A model generated the notes under the pieces. It was not told where the DNA came from. It was given only the letters and a program-made list of their open reading frames with translations, and searched no databases. DNA of 64,000 nucleotides from Alphaproteobacteria bacterium (lineage in GTDB: Bacteria; Pseudomonadota; Alphaproteobacteria; Sphingomonadales; Emcibacteraceae), in the NCBI GenBank assembly GCA_002401455.1, contig NVTE01000006.1, positions 59,910 through 123,909 on the forward strand, given 5' to 3'. Shown here one piece after another: positions 28,029-35,929 of the stretch. Position 1 is the stretch's first letter. Every line of letters starts with the position of its first letter. The position numbers were made by a program, and so were the translations under genes.

Positions 28029-29357
28029 GTGACAATTGATATTCTGATACAGAATGCAATCTGTGTATCCCATAACGGGATGGAAGCAACAGACGTGGCC
28101 ATCAAGGATGATATTATCGTGGCTATTGGGCATCTTGATAATGTTGATGCCAAAGAAGTAATTGAGGCCCGGGGATTACATCTTATGCCGGGGGTTATTG
28201 ATACCCAGGTTCACTTCCGCGAACCGGGGGCGGAAACTAAAGAAGACCTGGAAAGTGGCAGCCGTGCCGCCGTTATGGGCGGGGTGACCGCCGTTTTTGA
28301 AATGCCAAATACCACTCCCTCCACCACTACGGCCAAGGCCCTTCAGGACAAAGTCAAGCGGGCAACCAACCGCATGTGGTGTGATTTTGCCTTCTATATG
28401 GGGGCGTCAAAAAAGAATGCCAAGACCCTGCACAAGCTGGAAAGACTGCCCGGTTGTTGCGGGGTAAAAATTTTCATGGGATCATCCACCGGCGACCTGT
28501 TGGTGGTCGATGACCAGACCCTGGCCGACATCATGTTGAACGGCAACCGCCGGATAGCCATTCATGCGGAGGATGAGGCTCGCCTGATCGAGCGGCAGCA
28601 TCTGTCAGAAGAGGGCGGCGTCGAGCAGCACCCCGTCTGGCGCGATGCCAAGACCGCGTATCTGGCCACGGAACGTATTCTGGACATGGCCCGGCGCACG
28701 GGCCGCCAGATTCATGTGCTACATGTGACCACAGAGGATGAGATGGCCCTGCTGGCAGCCTATAAGGATGTGGCCTCGGTAGAGGTGACTCCCCAGCATC
28801 TGACCCTGTCGGCGCCGGACTGTTACCTGGAGCTTGGCTCATATGCCCAAATGAATCCGCCAATCCGGGGCGAGGCGGACCGTATCGGCCTGTGGAAGGC
28901 GCTCAGTGTCGGCATCGTTGATGTGCTCGGCTCTGACCATGCACCCCATGAGAAGGAACAAAAGGCGCTGCCCTATCCCCAAAGCCCGTCGGGCATGCCC
29001 GGGGTCCAGACCATGCTGCCGCTGATGCTGGATCAGGTCAATAAGGGATTTCTGTCCATGGAACGCCTGGTAGATCTGACCAGTGCCGGACCGGCCCGGC
29101 TGTTTAACATTGCCGGCAAGGGACGTTTGGCGGTGGGCTATGACGCGGACCTGACCCTTGTTGACCTGAAGAAAAAATGGACCATCGACGAAGACTGGTT
29201 ACAAAGCAAATGCGGCTGGAGCCCCTTCACCGGCCGGCAGATCACGGGCAAGCCCGTGGGCACCTTTGTCCGCGGCAAAAAAGTCATGTGGGACGGGGAA
29301 CTGGCCGACGAAGCCACTGGCCAGGCCATCCGTTTTCAGGATACATTAGGCGGCTGA
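28029..29357 (+). CDS. pyrC: dihydroorotase (amidohydrolase superfamily)
   Basis: Predicted to cyclize N-carbamoyl-aspartate to dihydroorotate in pyrimidine synthesis. The 442-residue protein starts at GTG 28029 after an AAAAAAGGGA ribosome-binding site. Metal-site elements are visible: the carbamylatable Lys in GVKIFMGSSTGD, His in AIHAED and HVLHVTTEDE, and GSDHAPHEKEQK. The first metal motif, normally DxHxH, reads D58-T-Q-V-H62, so one His is replaced by Gln60. REPGAETKEDLESGS and MPNTTPST are typical of class I dihydroorotases. No other pyr gene is adjacent. Confidence 0.85.
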   Translation: MTIDILIQNAICVSHNGMEATDVAIKDDIIVAIGHLDNVDAKEVIEARGLHLMPGVIDTQVHFREPGAETKEDLESGSRAAVMGGVTAVFEMPNTTPSTTTAKALQDKVKRATNRMWCDFAFYMGASKKNAKTLHKLERLPGCCGVKIFMGSSTGDLLVVDDQTLADIMLNGNRRIAIHAEDEARLIERQHLSEEGGVEQHPVWRDAKTAYLATERILDMARRTGRQIHVLHVTTEDEMALLAAYKDVASVEVTPQHLTLSAPDCYLELGSYAQMNPPIRGEADRIGLWKALSVGIVDVLGSDHAPHEKEQKALPYPQSPSGMPGVQTMLPLMLDQVNKGFLSMERLVDLTSAGPARLFNIAGKGRLAVGYDADLTLVDLKKKWTIDEDWLQSKCGWSPFTGRQITGKPVGTFVRGKKVMWDGELADEATGQAIRFQDTLGG

Positions 29358-29397
29358 GCCAGGCCTGGTCTTTATTAATATTTGGGAGGATTAAGAG

Positions 29398-29880
29398 ATG
29401 ACGCATAAAGTGATCAAATGCCTGATGATCGGGGGTATTGTCACGCTGAGTTCGGTGCTGGCGACGGCAGCGGAACCCGCGCCTGTCAAAGCGGCCCCAA
29501 AGACCGAAGTAAGAGCGGTTCTGGATCAAATTTTTACCGCAATGAGGGCCGGGAACGGGGCGGCCATGTCGGATCTGATCCTGCCGAACGCTCCCCTGGA
29601 CCGCATCACTCCGGGCAAGGCAATCCATCACGGAAAAGTTTCAGACTGGATAGACTGGGTCGACAGCCTGAACCCCGGGCAGGCCGATGAGCAGATATTT
29701 GATGTGAAAATAAACGTGGAAGGCCCACTGGCCGCCGCCTGGGCCCCGTTCACCATCGCCCTCGACGGCGAGCTGAAATCCTGTGGTGTGAATCAGTTCA
29801 CATTGGTCAAAACTGATGGCAGCTGGAAAGTGGCCTATTTGATTGATACCCACACCCCGGATAAATGCCTGAGCAAATAG
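29398..29880 (+). CDS. secreted NTF2-like (SnoaL-type) protein
   Basis: A 160-residue protein with a probable Sec signal peptide: basic start, hydrophobic CLMIGGIVTLSSVLATAAEP, cleavage expected near ATA-AEP. The rest resembles the NTF2/SnoaL cone fold: VRAVLDQIFTAMRAGNGAAMSDLIL at the start, then strands around VKINVEGPLAAAWAPFTIAL and the final NQFTLVKTDGSWKVAYLIDT. Two Cys flank the C-terminal strands. Such domains bind small ligands or act as isomerases; no specific role can be given. A GGGAGGA ribosome-binding site precedes the ATG, 40 bases after pyrC. Confidence 0.75.
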   Translation: MTHKVIKCLMIGGIVTLSSVLATAAEPAPVKAAPKTEVRAVLDQIFTAMRAGNGAAMSDLILPNAPLDRITPGKAIHHGKVSDWIDWVDSLNPGQADEQIFDVKINVEGPLAAAWAPFTIALDGELKSCGVNQFTLVKTDGSWKVAYLIDTHTPDKCLSK

Positions 29881-29913
29881 AGCCGGTTTGAGGAGTGGGG
29901 GTTACTGATTCCA

Positions 29914-29927
29914 ACCCAAAGCAGCCG
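29914..29927. repeat. fragment of a dispersed palindromic repeat (AT-rich patch boundary)
   Basis: ACCCAAAGCAGCCG resembles the half-palindromes at 30704-30724 and 31416-31446 (CCCAAAGC or GAAAGC core). The three lie in the gaps before, between and after the two AT-rich orphan genes. Short, so possibly coincidental on its own. Confidence 0.35.
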
Positions 29928-30092
29928 TTCGCGAGAAATAATTTTGACCCGTCTATTTTACTTAACAAGCTTAGAATTGAAGCATTTGGCCTTCTAGTGA
30001 ATTTCTCTAAATTAATAAAAAAGTCCTGACCGATGCACCCTTAAAGACCTATAGAATGCGGTGTATCTTTACAAAATAATGGAGTAGTGTAA

Positions 30093-30117
30093 CCTTATAT
30101 AAAATATATAAGGAGAG
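30093..30117 (+). promoter_or_regulatory. AT-rich hairpin that includes the ribosome-binding site
   Basis: CCTTATATA (30093-30101) and TATATAAGG (30105-30113) form a perfect 9-bp inverted repeat with an AAA loop. The 3' arm runs into AAGGAGAG, the ribosome-binding site of the gene starting at 30126. In RNA the weak A-U helix would hide part of that site. It could instead be a promoter element (TATAAAAT-like). Confidence 0.45.
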
Positions 30118-30125
30118 AAAAAACT

Positions 30126-30674
30126 ATGCAATCCAATTTGTCTATAGTTGCAAATGTTATGCAAATTGTAATGGGAATTTCATTAATATGCCTTTCCGTT
30201 ATTGTATATTATCATCAGAAAAAAAATGATAAAGAAGCGTTGCGTCATCGAGCATGGGATGCTCAACAACAATTAAATTTTATGATCCTTTCTAATAATC
30301 ATATTTGGCGTGGGTCAGATTTAATTATTGATGGGCATACTGGCTCCTCTCCCTTAACGATAGAGGATGTACAAGGTGCGGTGTTTATCAGTTTTATACA
30401 AATTAATAGAATCCATTCTCTGTGGTGCGGATGGCAATCGGGAATTCTAAAAAGACATGAACTATTAGAAGAATTGCGGCCAACCTTGGCCATTCAATTA
30501 GGCATACCTGAGATTTTTGATTATTGTCTTACTAGAGGATATTCTGAGAGTTTTGTAAAGTTTATGATTGAGGAAATGAAATACGTTAAAGAAAACCTTC
30601 CACAACCTGAAAGCACATTCGTTTGGGCAACAAATTACTTAAAAGCCCAAACAAAAGAACCAAAATTTACATAA
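30126..30674 (+). CDS. hypothetical single-pass membrane protein
   Basis: A 182-residue protein I do not recognise. One N-terminal hydrophobic helix (about 8-28, IVANVMQIVMGISLICLSVIVYY) is followed by a predicted cytoplasmic domain rich in aromatic residues, with QINRIHSLWCGWQSGILKR and EELRPTLAIQLGIPEIFDY as its most family-like stretches. The architecture recalls DUF4760-type proteins, but this is only a resemblance. The gene is clearly more AT-rich than its neighbours and has an AAGGAG ribosome-binding site inside a hairpin. Acquisition by transfer is likely. Confidence 0.6.
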   Translation: MQSNLSIVANVMQIVMGISLICLSVIVYYHQKKNDKEALRHRAWDAQQQLNFMILSNNHIWRGSDLIIDGHTGSSPLTIEDVQGAVFISFIQINRIHSLWCGWQSGILKRHELLEELRPTLAIQLGIPEIFDYCLTRGYSESFVKFMIEEMKYVKENLPQPESTFVWATNYLKAQTKEPKFT

Positions 30675-30703
30675 AATTTCATTCTTTTAAATGACTTCTT
30701 ACG

Positions 30704-30724
30704 ACCCAAAGCGGACTCTCAGGA
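30704..30724. repeat. half of a dispersed palindromic repeat
   Basis: GACCCAAAGCGGACTCTCAGG shares AAGCGGACTCTCAG with AAGCAGACTCTCAG at 31433-31446. It lies between the two AT-rich orphan genes. Confidence 0.5.
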
Positions 30725-30815
30725 ATTTAGTTTAGATAATCAGAAAATTCAACTTTCTTAAAATCAATTGGATAATATTTTCAGTTTATATAAGGTTGGC
30801 AGTGGGGAGCATAAT

Positions 30816-31394
30816 ATGAGGAAACATTTAAAGGAATTACCGCTAGCAATCGTAGCTTTTGCTATATTTAATCATGGGTTTTTGCCAATAAGTCTTCCAT
30901 ATCAATTAAGATTTACGATGGACAGTTTTAATGCTGGTTTTGGTATTCTTATCATTGTGGCTTTGCCCATAGCTATATTTGTCCGATCCTCTTTGTTTAA
31001 GAATATATATTTGAAAATACTAGGCTTTCTCTCATTCATAGGCGTTCTCGGCTTGTATTCTGTTGGTTTTTTAGCATTAATATTCATTTTTTTTGATTTC
31101 TTTGAAACAATTGAAAATGGCAGAGATATATCCTTCAAACTAGAAAAAGATATTGAAATTAGTGGGTATCATTACCGCCTTTATCATACCGTGTGTGGCG
31201 CAGGATGCAGCGAAAGAAAAATTCTGAGAAAAGAAATGAATTTATTGCCGGGATTCAAAATAGTAAAACAACTGTATAATACGGATATCTTCAACCCAGT
31301 AACCCTAACCGTTATTGATTCCAATAAGATACAATTAATTGTTGGGAATTATGAAGATGAGACTAATATTGAAATAATCACTTATGAGCCTTGA
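30816..31394 (+). CDS. hypothetical membrane protein with C-terminal soluble domain
   Basis: A 192-residue protein of no recognised family. The ATG at 30816 is preferred because a GGGGAGC ribosome-binding site precedes it; an upstream TTG at 30768 has none. Three hydrophobic segments lie near residues 8-24, 38-54 and 66-92, followed by an extramembrane domain of about 95 residues with a CGAGCSE Cys pair and several short beta-like stretches. The gene is AT-rich like the preceding orphan, and related repeat fragments lie on both sides. The two may have been acquired together. Confidence 0.55.
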   Translation: MRKHLKELPLAIVAFAIFNHGFLPISLPYQLRFTMDSFNAGFGILIIVALPIAIFVRSSLFKNIYLKILGFLSFIGVLGLYSVGFLALIFIFFDFFETIENGRDISFKLEKDIEISGYHYRLYHTVCGAGCSERKILRKEMNLLPGFKIVKQLYNTDIFNPVTLTVIDSNKIQLIVGNYEDETNIEIITYEP

Positions 31395-31415
31395 GCAAAT
31401 CTTAAATCACCGCCA

Positions 31416-31446
31416 ATGTCCGCTCTTGGCAGAAAGCAGACTCTCA
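31416..31446. repeat. dispersed palindromic repeat, near-complete copy
   Basis: ATGTCCGCT and AGCAGACTCTC arms around CTTGGCAGAA form an imperfect palindrome with one mismatch. The right arm AAGCAGACTCTCAG nearly repeats the half copy at 30711-30723. This type of GTCCGCT/AAGCGGAC palindrome recurs between genes in many marine proteobacteria. Confidence 0.5.
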
Positions 31447-31482
31447 GATTGCTAAAATCTGGATTTTTTCTTATACTGGACC

Positions 31483-32079
31483 ATGACTGACGCGCCCTCA
31501 AAACCGGAAAAATTCCGTGCCTTTATCGCCCTGTCTCTGACCAATGACGGCCTGGATCGGCTCAAGGCCGTGATCCGGCCGCTGAAACGCCATTTTGAGC
31601 ATAAGAATATCCGCTGGGTACCGGGCCAGAACTTCCATATCACCCTGGCGTTTCTCGGCCATATCCCGCGCTTTGATATCCCCGCGCTTGAGAGCCTGAT
31701 GGCCGGGGTCAGTGCCGCGACCAAAGTGTTTCCGGTGGCGGTCGGCCCGGTCACCCTGTTCCCCAACCCAAAGAAGGCTGGGCTTTTGGTGGCGGATGTG
31801 GTGCTTGATGCGCCGCTGGCCGACCTGCAGGCCCGGTTATATGCCGCCCTGATTTCAGACGGGTATCAGCTGGAAGACCGGCCCTACCGGCCCCATATCA
31901 CCATCGCCCGGCTGAAAAAGACCGTGATCACCGAGCTGCCGCCGGTAACCGACACCGCGCCCGTCCTCAATCCCATAACCGGTATTCACCTTTACCAAAG
32001 TGAAAGCGCGGTCGGTGGTGTGGTTTATTCCATTCTGAAGACGGAATTATTAACGGGAAAGGGGAAAGCTGCTTATTAA
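31483..32079 (+). CDS. thpR: RNA 2',3'-cyclic phosphodiesterase (2H family)
   Basis: 2H-phosphoesterase that hydrolyses 2',3'-cyclic phosphates at RNA ends (ThpR/LigT family). The 198-residue protein carries both HxTx motifs: HITLAFLG in the first half and HITIARLK in the second. RAFIALSL at the start and a C-terminal LYQSESAVGG match the family. G+C rises again relative to the preceding orphan genes. Its last 30 bases overlap the convergent gene on the minus strand. Confidence 0.92.
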   Translation: MTDAPSKPEKFRAFIALSLTNDGLDRLKAVIRPLKRHFEHKNIRWVPGQNFHITLAFLGHIPRFDIPALESLMAGVSAATKVFPVAVGPVTLFPNPKKAGLLVADVVLDAPLADLQARLYAALISDGYQLEDRPYRPHITIARLKKTVITELPPVTDTAPVLNPITGIHLYQSESAVGGVVYSILKTELLTGKGKAAY

Positions 32080-32469
32080 TTTATAAGCGAAGAGGACAAA
32101 CAAAACCCCACCATATAGGTTCGCAAAAAACCGGGTAATGAATAAGGCAGTATCAGGGCTAACAAATGTATCACTGAAAATGCCAACCTGAAAAAATACA
32201 AAAACGTTCCAGAAGTTTCCTGCAAACATAAAGAAAAATAAAATTATGGCCACTATTTTAAGACTTCTTAAGCGTAAAATGGGGGCGATGATCGCACCAG
32301 AATAATATGCGGCAGTGATGGCAAGGAGAAACAGTGAAATATTGTAAATTATCAAGAGAGTAAGATGATCTCGAATAAAGTATGGAAATAAGACTGCACA
32401 TACATAAGTGAGGTAAATGCCTAAAACTTGCAGGATTCCTATTATTGTATTTGGCAATTTAATATTCAT
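32050..32469 (-). CDS. hypothetical four-helix membrane protein
   Basis: A 139-residue, very hydrophobic protein with about four transmembrane segments (near 5-30, 36-58, 70-95 and 108-132) and few charged residues. Not recognised. The gene is AT-rich relative to thpR and the transglutaminase gene on either side, and its 3' end overlaps thpR by 30 bases tail to tail. It starts 21 bases downstream of the transglutaminase-like gene on the same strand, so it could be cotranscribed. Confidence 0.55.
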   Translation of the reverse strand: MNIKLPNTIIGILQVLGIYLTYVCAVLFPYFIRDHLTLLIIYNISLFLLAITAAYYSGAIIAPILRLRSLKIVAIILFFFMFAGNFWNVFVFFQVGIFSDTFVSPDTALFITRFFANLYGGVLFVLFAYKLISSFPLSR

Positions 32470-32490
32470 CTTGTCCCCCTTTTATAGTCC

Positions 32491-33171
32491 CTAATCCTTG
32501 GCCTTTTTCGCGGCCTCTGCGGCGCCCTCCTTGGCAAAGTCGCCTTTCAGGAAATCGGAAATCAGGATCGAAGGGTTTAACGCCTTGAAGTCGGCCATAA
32601 TCCGATCCAGCGGTACATCGGCATAACGGCCCAGGTCGCGGATATATTCCATATGTCGGTGGCCATCTTCGGTGAAGGGATGAAAGACAGAATCCTCGCG
32701 GCCATCAAATTCCAGCGGCTTGAGCCTGAACTTCTGGCATAGGGACAGATTAAAGGCCGGGGTCGCCTTGACCCATTTTCGCTCCAGAAACAATTCGGTA
32801 TAGGCGTGCCAGGGCATAATATCGCCGCCGATGAATTTCTTGAGCCGTTCGGTGGTGATGTGATTTCTGACATCGGCAAAGCCCAGTCGGGCTGGAATAT
32901 TGAGCGACCGGGCACAGGCGGCCAGGATGGCGGCTTTCGATATGCAAAAACCAACGCCTTTATCTAAAGTCCAGCTGGCTTTAAAGACGTCCGGGTTGGT
33001 GTAATCCACATAGGGTGTATAGGGGAAATCATCCCTGACCCGGTAATAGAGGGCAATGGCCTTCTCCAGATCACTGGCTATCTCATGGGTGGTTTCCCTG
33101 GCATAGGCAATGATATTTTCCGCGTCACTGTCTACATAGGTGGCGGGCATCAGGTACATGGGTATCGACAT
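32491..33171 (-). CDS. transglutaminase-like superfamily protein
   Basis: A 226-residue predicted cytoplasmic protein with a papain-like transglutaminase core. The nucleophile Cys lies in GVGFCISKAAILAACAR and the His in MPWHAYTELFL. The place of the usual third Asp is taken by WVKATPAFN, with no Asp, which suggests a noncanonical triad or a non-transglutaminase reaction (hydrolase or peptidase). The C-terminus is Lys/Ala-rich. It follows the cyclopropane-fatty-acid synthase gene on the same strand after 23 bases. Substrate unknown. Confidence 0.8.
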   Translation of the reverse strand: MSIPMYLMPATYVDSDAENIIAYARETTHEIASDLEKAIALYYRVRDDFPYTPYVDYTNPDVFKASWTLDKGVGFCISKAAILAACARSLNIPARLGFADVRNHITTERLKKFIGGDIMPWHAYTELFLERKWVKATPAFNLSLCQKFRLKPLEFDGREDSVFHPFTEDGHRHMEYIRDLGRYADVPLDRIMADFKALNPSILISDFLKGDFAKEGAAEAAKKAKD

Positions 33172-33194
33172 AATTTTATGCTCTTACAGTTAAA

Positions 33195-34394
33195 CTATTC
33201 TTGAAACAGGTAATCCCGGGTCAGGGGGACAGCATCTACTTTTTTGGCCAGTTGAAATTGAAAAACAACATGGCCCATATGACGGAAGGAGGCCTCCCCA
33301 CTGGCCAGGTAAAAATCCCACATACGGAAAAAACGTTCATCATAAAGATCAATAATTGCCGCCTTGTTTTTATGAACCCGTACCCGCCATTCTTTGAGGG
33401 TTTCGGCATAATGCAGCCGCCAAATCTCCATATCGGTGATATACAGCCCAGCTTTTTCAATGATCGGAGCCACTTCGGACAGGCTGGGCGCATAGCCGCC
33501 GGGAAAGATATATTTCAGGGTCCAGGGATCGGTGGAGCCCGGACCATCGGCCCGGCCAATGGTATGGATCAGCGCCACGCCATCGTCTTTCAGGCTGTTA
33601 TAAATTTTGTCAAAATAGGTTTTATATTGCCGGCGGCCCACATGTTCAAACATACCGACAGAGACAATACGGTCAAATTTCTGGTCAATGTCTCGGTAGT
33701 CTTGAAAGCGGATATCAATCCTGTCCGTCACATCATTGTCCTGCACCCGTTGACGGGCGACGTCATATTGTTCCTGACTGAGGGTGACGCCGGTGACATG
33801 GGCCCCGGATAATCTGTTGAGATGCAGGGCCAGCCCGCCCCAACCACAGCCGATGTCGAGAACTTTGTGATGCTCTTCCAGCAGCAACTTGGCCGCGACG
33901 ATATTTTTCTTATTTTCCTGGGCCTGTTCCAGGGTGTCATTTTTCGATTTGTAATAACCACAGCTATATTGCCGATCCTTATCCAGGAAAAGGTCATACA
34001 GGTCGCCTGAAAGGTCATAATGATGGGCGACATTCTGTTGGGATCGTCGGGCCGGATTAATTTGTGCTAGCCAGCTTTTTAACCGGCTATAAGGGTCGCC
34101 GCCGGTCAGATGCATGGCATTGTCCGGCCGCCATTCCATATTTTTGAGGATCAGGTTGAGGAAATCAAAGATGCTCTTGCCGTCCTCAACGGTCAGCGTG
34201 CCGTCCATATAGGCTTCACCGGCCTTGAGGTCGGGCTTGAGGAAAATTTGCAGAGGCACCAGTTTAGTATGGAATCGGATAGTCACCTCGGGCGCGGCAC
34301 TGCCAGTAAAGCTGTGCTTTTTACCCCTGGCATCAATAATATGTAAAGTGCCGTTGCGGATGAGTTTCTTAAGAAAAAAAGACAGTAGGAACAT
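33195..34394 (-). CDS. cfa: cyclopropane-fatty-acyl-phospholipid synthase
   Basis: SAM-dependent enzyme that adds a methylene bridge to unsaturated phospholipid acyl chains, or a close methyltransferase relative. It has 399 residues: an N-terminal lipid-binding domain with DLKAGEAYMDGTL, then a Rossmann methyltransferase domain with VLDIGCGWGGLALHL. Residues matching the bicarbonate pocket of CFA synthases are visible: Cys in QYSCGYY, Glu in MFEHVG and His in LIHTIGR. FIFPGGYAPSL-like KYIFPGGYAPSL also fits. Confidence 0.92.
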   Translation of the reverse strand: MFLLSFFLKKLIRNGTLHIIDARGKKHSFTGSAAPEVTIRFHTKLVPLQIFLKPDLKAGEAYMDGTLTVEDGKSIFDFLNLILKNMEWRPDNAMHLTGGDPYSRLKSWLAQINPARRSQQNVAHHYDLSGDLYDLFLDKDRQYSCGYYKSKNDTLEQAQENKKNIVAAKLLLEEHHKVLDIGCGWGGLALHLNRLSGAHVTGVTLSQEQYDVARQRVQDNDVTDRIDIRFQDYRDIDQKFDRIVSVGMFEHVGRRQYKTYFDKIYNSLKDDGVALIHTIGRADGPGSTDPWTLKYIFPGGYAPSLSEVAPIIEKAGLYITDMEIWRLHYAETLKEWRVRVHKNKAAIIDLYDERFFRMWDFYLASGEASFRHMGHVVFQFQLAKKVDAVPLTRDYLFQE

Positions 34395-34488
34395 AGGCTC
34401 TCCCCATTAAGATTTGCCTGATCATGCCATTTTGTCGTATGCTGTGCAAGATCATAATTTTAAAGGGTTTACTCGGGAGAGAAGTGGT

Positions 34489-34866
34489 ATGAAAATGATC
34501 CTTGCGGTGGCAGCAGGCGGCGCTCTGGGCGCGACGGGGCGGTTTCTGGTTGGCAAGATGGTGTTCCGGCTGATGGGCCCAGGCTTTCCCTGGGGCACGT
34601 TGACGGTGAATATCATTGGCTCTTTTGTCATCGGAGTGGTCGTGACCCTGCTGGCCACTCGTTATAATTTGGCCCATCACTGGCAGGGATTTCTGGTCAT
34701 CGGGGTCCTGGGTGGTTTTACGACTTTTTCCGCCTTTTCCATGGAAGTGGGGCTGATGCTGGAGCGGCATGAAATCACCAATGCGGCCCTCTATGCCGGC
34801 ACATCATTAATCTTTGGGGTCGCTGCGTTATTTATGGGCCTTTACGCGGGCCGCTATTTGGCGTAA
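34489..34866 (+). CDS. fluC: fluoride ion channel FluC (CrcB)
   Basis: Dual-topology dimeric channel that exports fluoride. The ATG at 34489 follows a GGGAGAGAAG ribosome-binding site and gives 125 residues; the longer frame from 34414 adds an unconserved tail. Four transmembrane segments are evident, with GGALGATGRFLVG at the start, GTLTVNIIGSF with the pore Asn, and GGFTTFSAFSME with the Phe-box and central Na+ motif. No fluoride riboswitch is recognisable upstream. rluC starts 27 bases downstream. Confidence 0.95.
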   Translation: MKMILAVAAGGALGATGRFLVGKMVFRLMGPGFPWGTLTVNIIGSFVIGVVVTLLATRYNLAHHWQGFLVIGVLGGFTTFSAFSMEVGLMLERHEITNAALYAGTSLIFGVAALFMGLYAGRYLA

Positions 34867-34893
34867 TACCAAGCCCCAACAAAAGGAAAAGAT

Positions 34894-35889
34894 ATGTCTG
34901 GTGTCAGTCATCATAAGGTTCAGTCGTTCGAAAATGACTGGCGCATTGATAAATGGTTTAAAAAGAATTTCCCCGACCTCGGGTTTGGTCGTCTGTCAAA
35001 GCTGATGCGAACTGGACAGGTGAGGGCCGATGGCAAGCGGGTCAAGTCCGGATTCCGGGTGACTGAGGGCATGGAAATCCGGGTGCCACCGATCGGGGTC
35101 AACCCCAATGCGGGCAAGGAGTGGTCCACCACCAACACCAAGAAAAAATTCACCCAGGAAGACGTCCGCTACATGCGGGATATGGTGATTTATCAGGATA
35201 ACAGCGTCATTGTTCTGAATAAACCGCCCGGCATTGCGGTCCAGGGCGGCAGCAAGATCACCCGCCATGTGGATGGCCTTTTGGAGTGTCTTCAGGGCGA
35301 CAACCCGGAAAAGCCCAAGCTGGTTCACCGGCTGGATAAGGATACCAGTGGTGTGCTGGTGATCGCCAGAAACAGCCAGGCGGCCAAAAGCCTGACCGAA
35401 TCCTTCCGCAACCGGAAAACCAACAAGATTTACTGGGCGCTGGTCATGGGCCGGCCCGAACGCAATGAAGGTACGGTCAATGCGCCGCTTGATAAGGAGC
35501 CGGGCACCCGGGGGGAACGGATGATGGTCGCCGATAAGGGCAAAAAGGCGGTGACGGATTTTTTCGTCATGGACAGTGCGCTGAAATCGACCAGCTGGGT
35601 CGCTTTTAAGCCGGTGACCGGACGTACCCATCAGATCAGGGTCCATGCCACGGTACTGGACACGCCGATCGTCGGTGACGGCAAATACGGTGGCAAGGAC
35701 GCTTTCCTCGATGGAGCGGTCAGCAAGAAGCTCCATCTCCATGCCCGCAGTATTGAGATTGATCATCCGGACGGCGGTTTGCTTAACGTGACGGCTGACC
35801 TGCCCCGTCATATGGTGGACAGCTGGGACATGTTCGGCTTTGACAAAAATGACAAGAGCAATCCCTTTGACGAAGAGGCACAATTTTGA
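34894..35889 (+). CDS. rluC: 23S rRNA pseudouridine synthase RluC/RluD-type
   Basis: Isomerizes specific uridines of 23S rRNA to pseudouridine. The 331-residue protein has an N-terminal S4 RNA-binding domain (about 12-75, with RLSKLMRTGQVRADGKRVK) and a catalytic domain with HRLDKDTSGVLVIAR, holding the nucleophile Asp. The signature GRTHQIRVHA follows. A short insertion or linker with lysines lies between the domains. The HAD gene starts 40 bases after the stop, suggesting an operon with fluC upstream and the ATP12 gene downstream. Confidence 0.93.
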   Translation: MSGVSHHKVQSFENDWRIDKWFKKNFPDLGFGRLSKLMRTGQVRADGKRVKSGFRVTEGMEIRVPPIGVNPNAGKEWSTTNTKKKFTQEDVRYMRDMVIYQDNSVIVLNKPPGIAVQGGSKITRHVDGLLECLQGDNPEKPKLVHRLDKDTSGVLVIARNSQAAKSLTESFRNRKTNKIYWALVMGRPERNEGTVNAPLDKEPGTRGERMMVADKGKKAVTDFFVMDSALKSTSWVAFKPVTGRTHQIRVHATVLDTPIVGDGKYGGKDAFLDGAVSKKLHLHARSIEIDHPDGGLLNVTADLPRHMVDSWDMFGFDKNDKSNPFDEEAQF

Positions 35890-35929
35890 TCGACCTGACG
35901 ATGTCAGAAACTGGGCCGGGAACAAGCGC

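Noticed and set aside
30126-31394. Interpretation of the two orphan genes as a toxin-antitoxin or defence pair
   Set aside because: The genes do not overlap, both encode membrane proteins, and no nuclease, NTPase or DNA-binding motif is visible, so naming a system would be invention.
34395-34488. Possible fluoride riboswitch upstream of fluC
   Set aside because: The conserved GGNGATGG and CGCC blocks of that class are not present in the 94 bases upstream.
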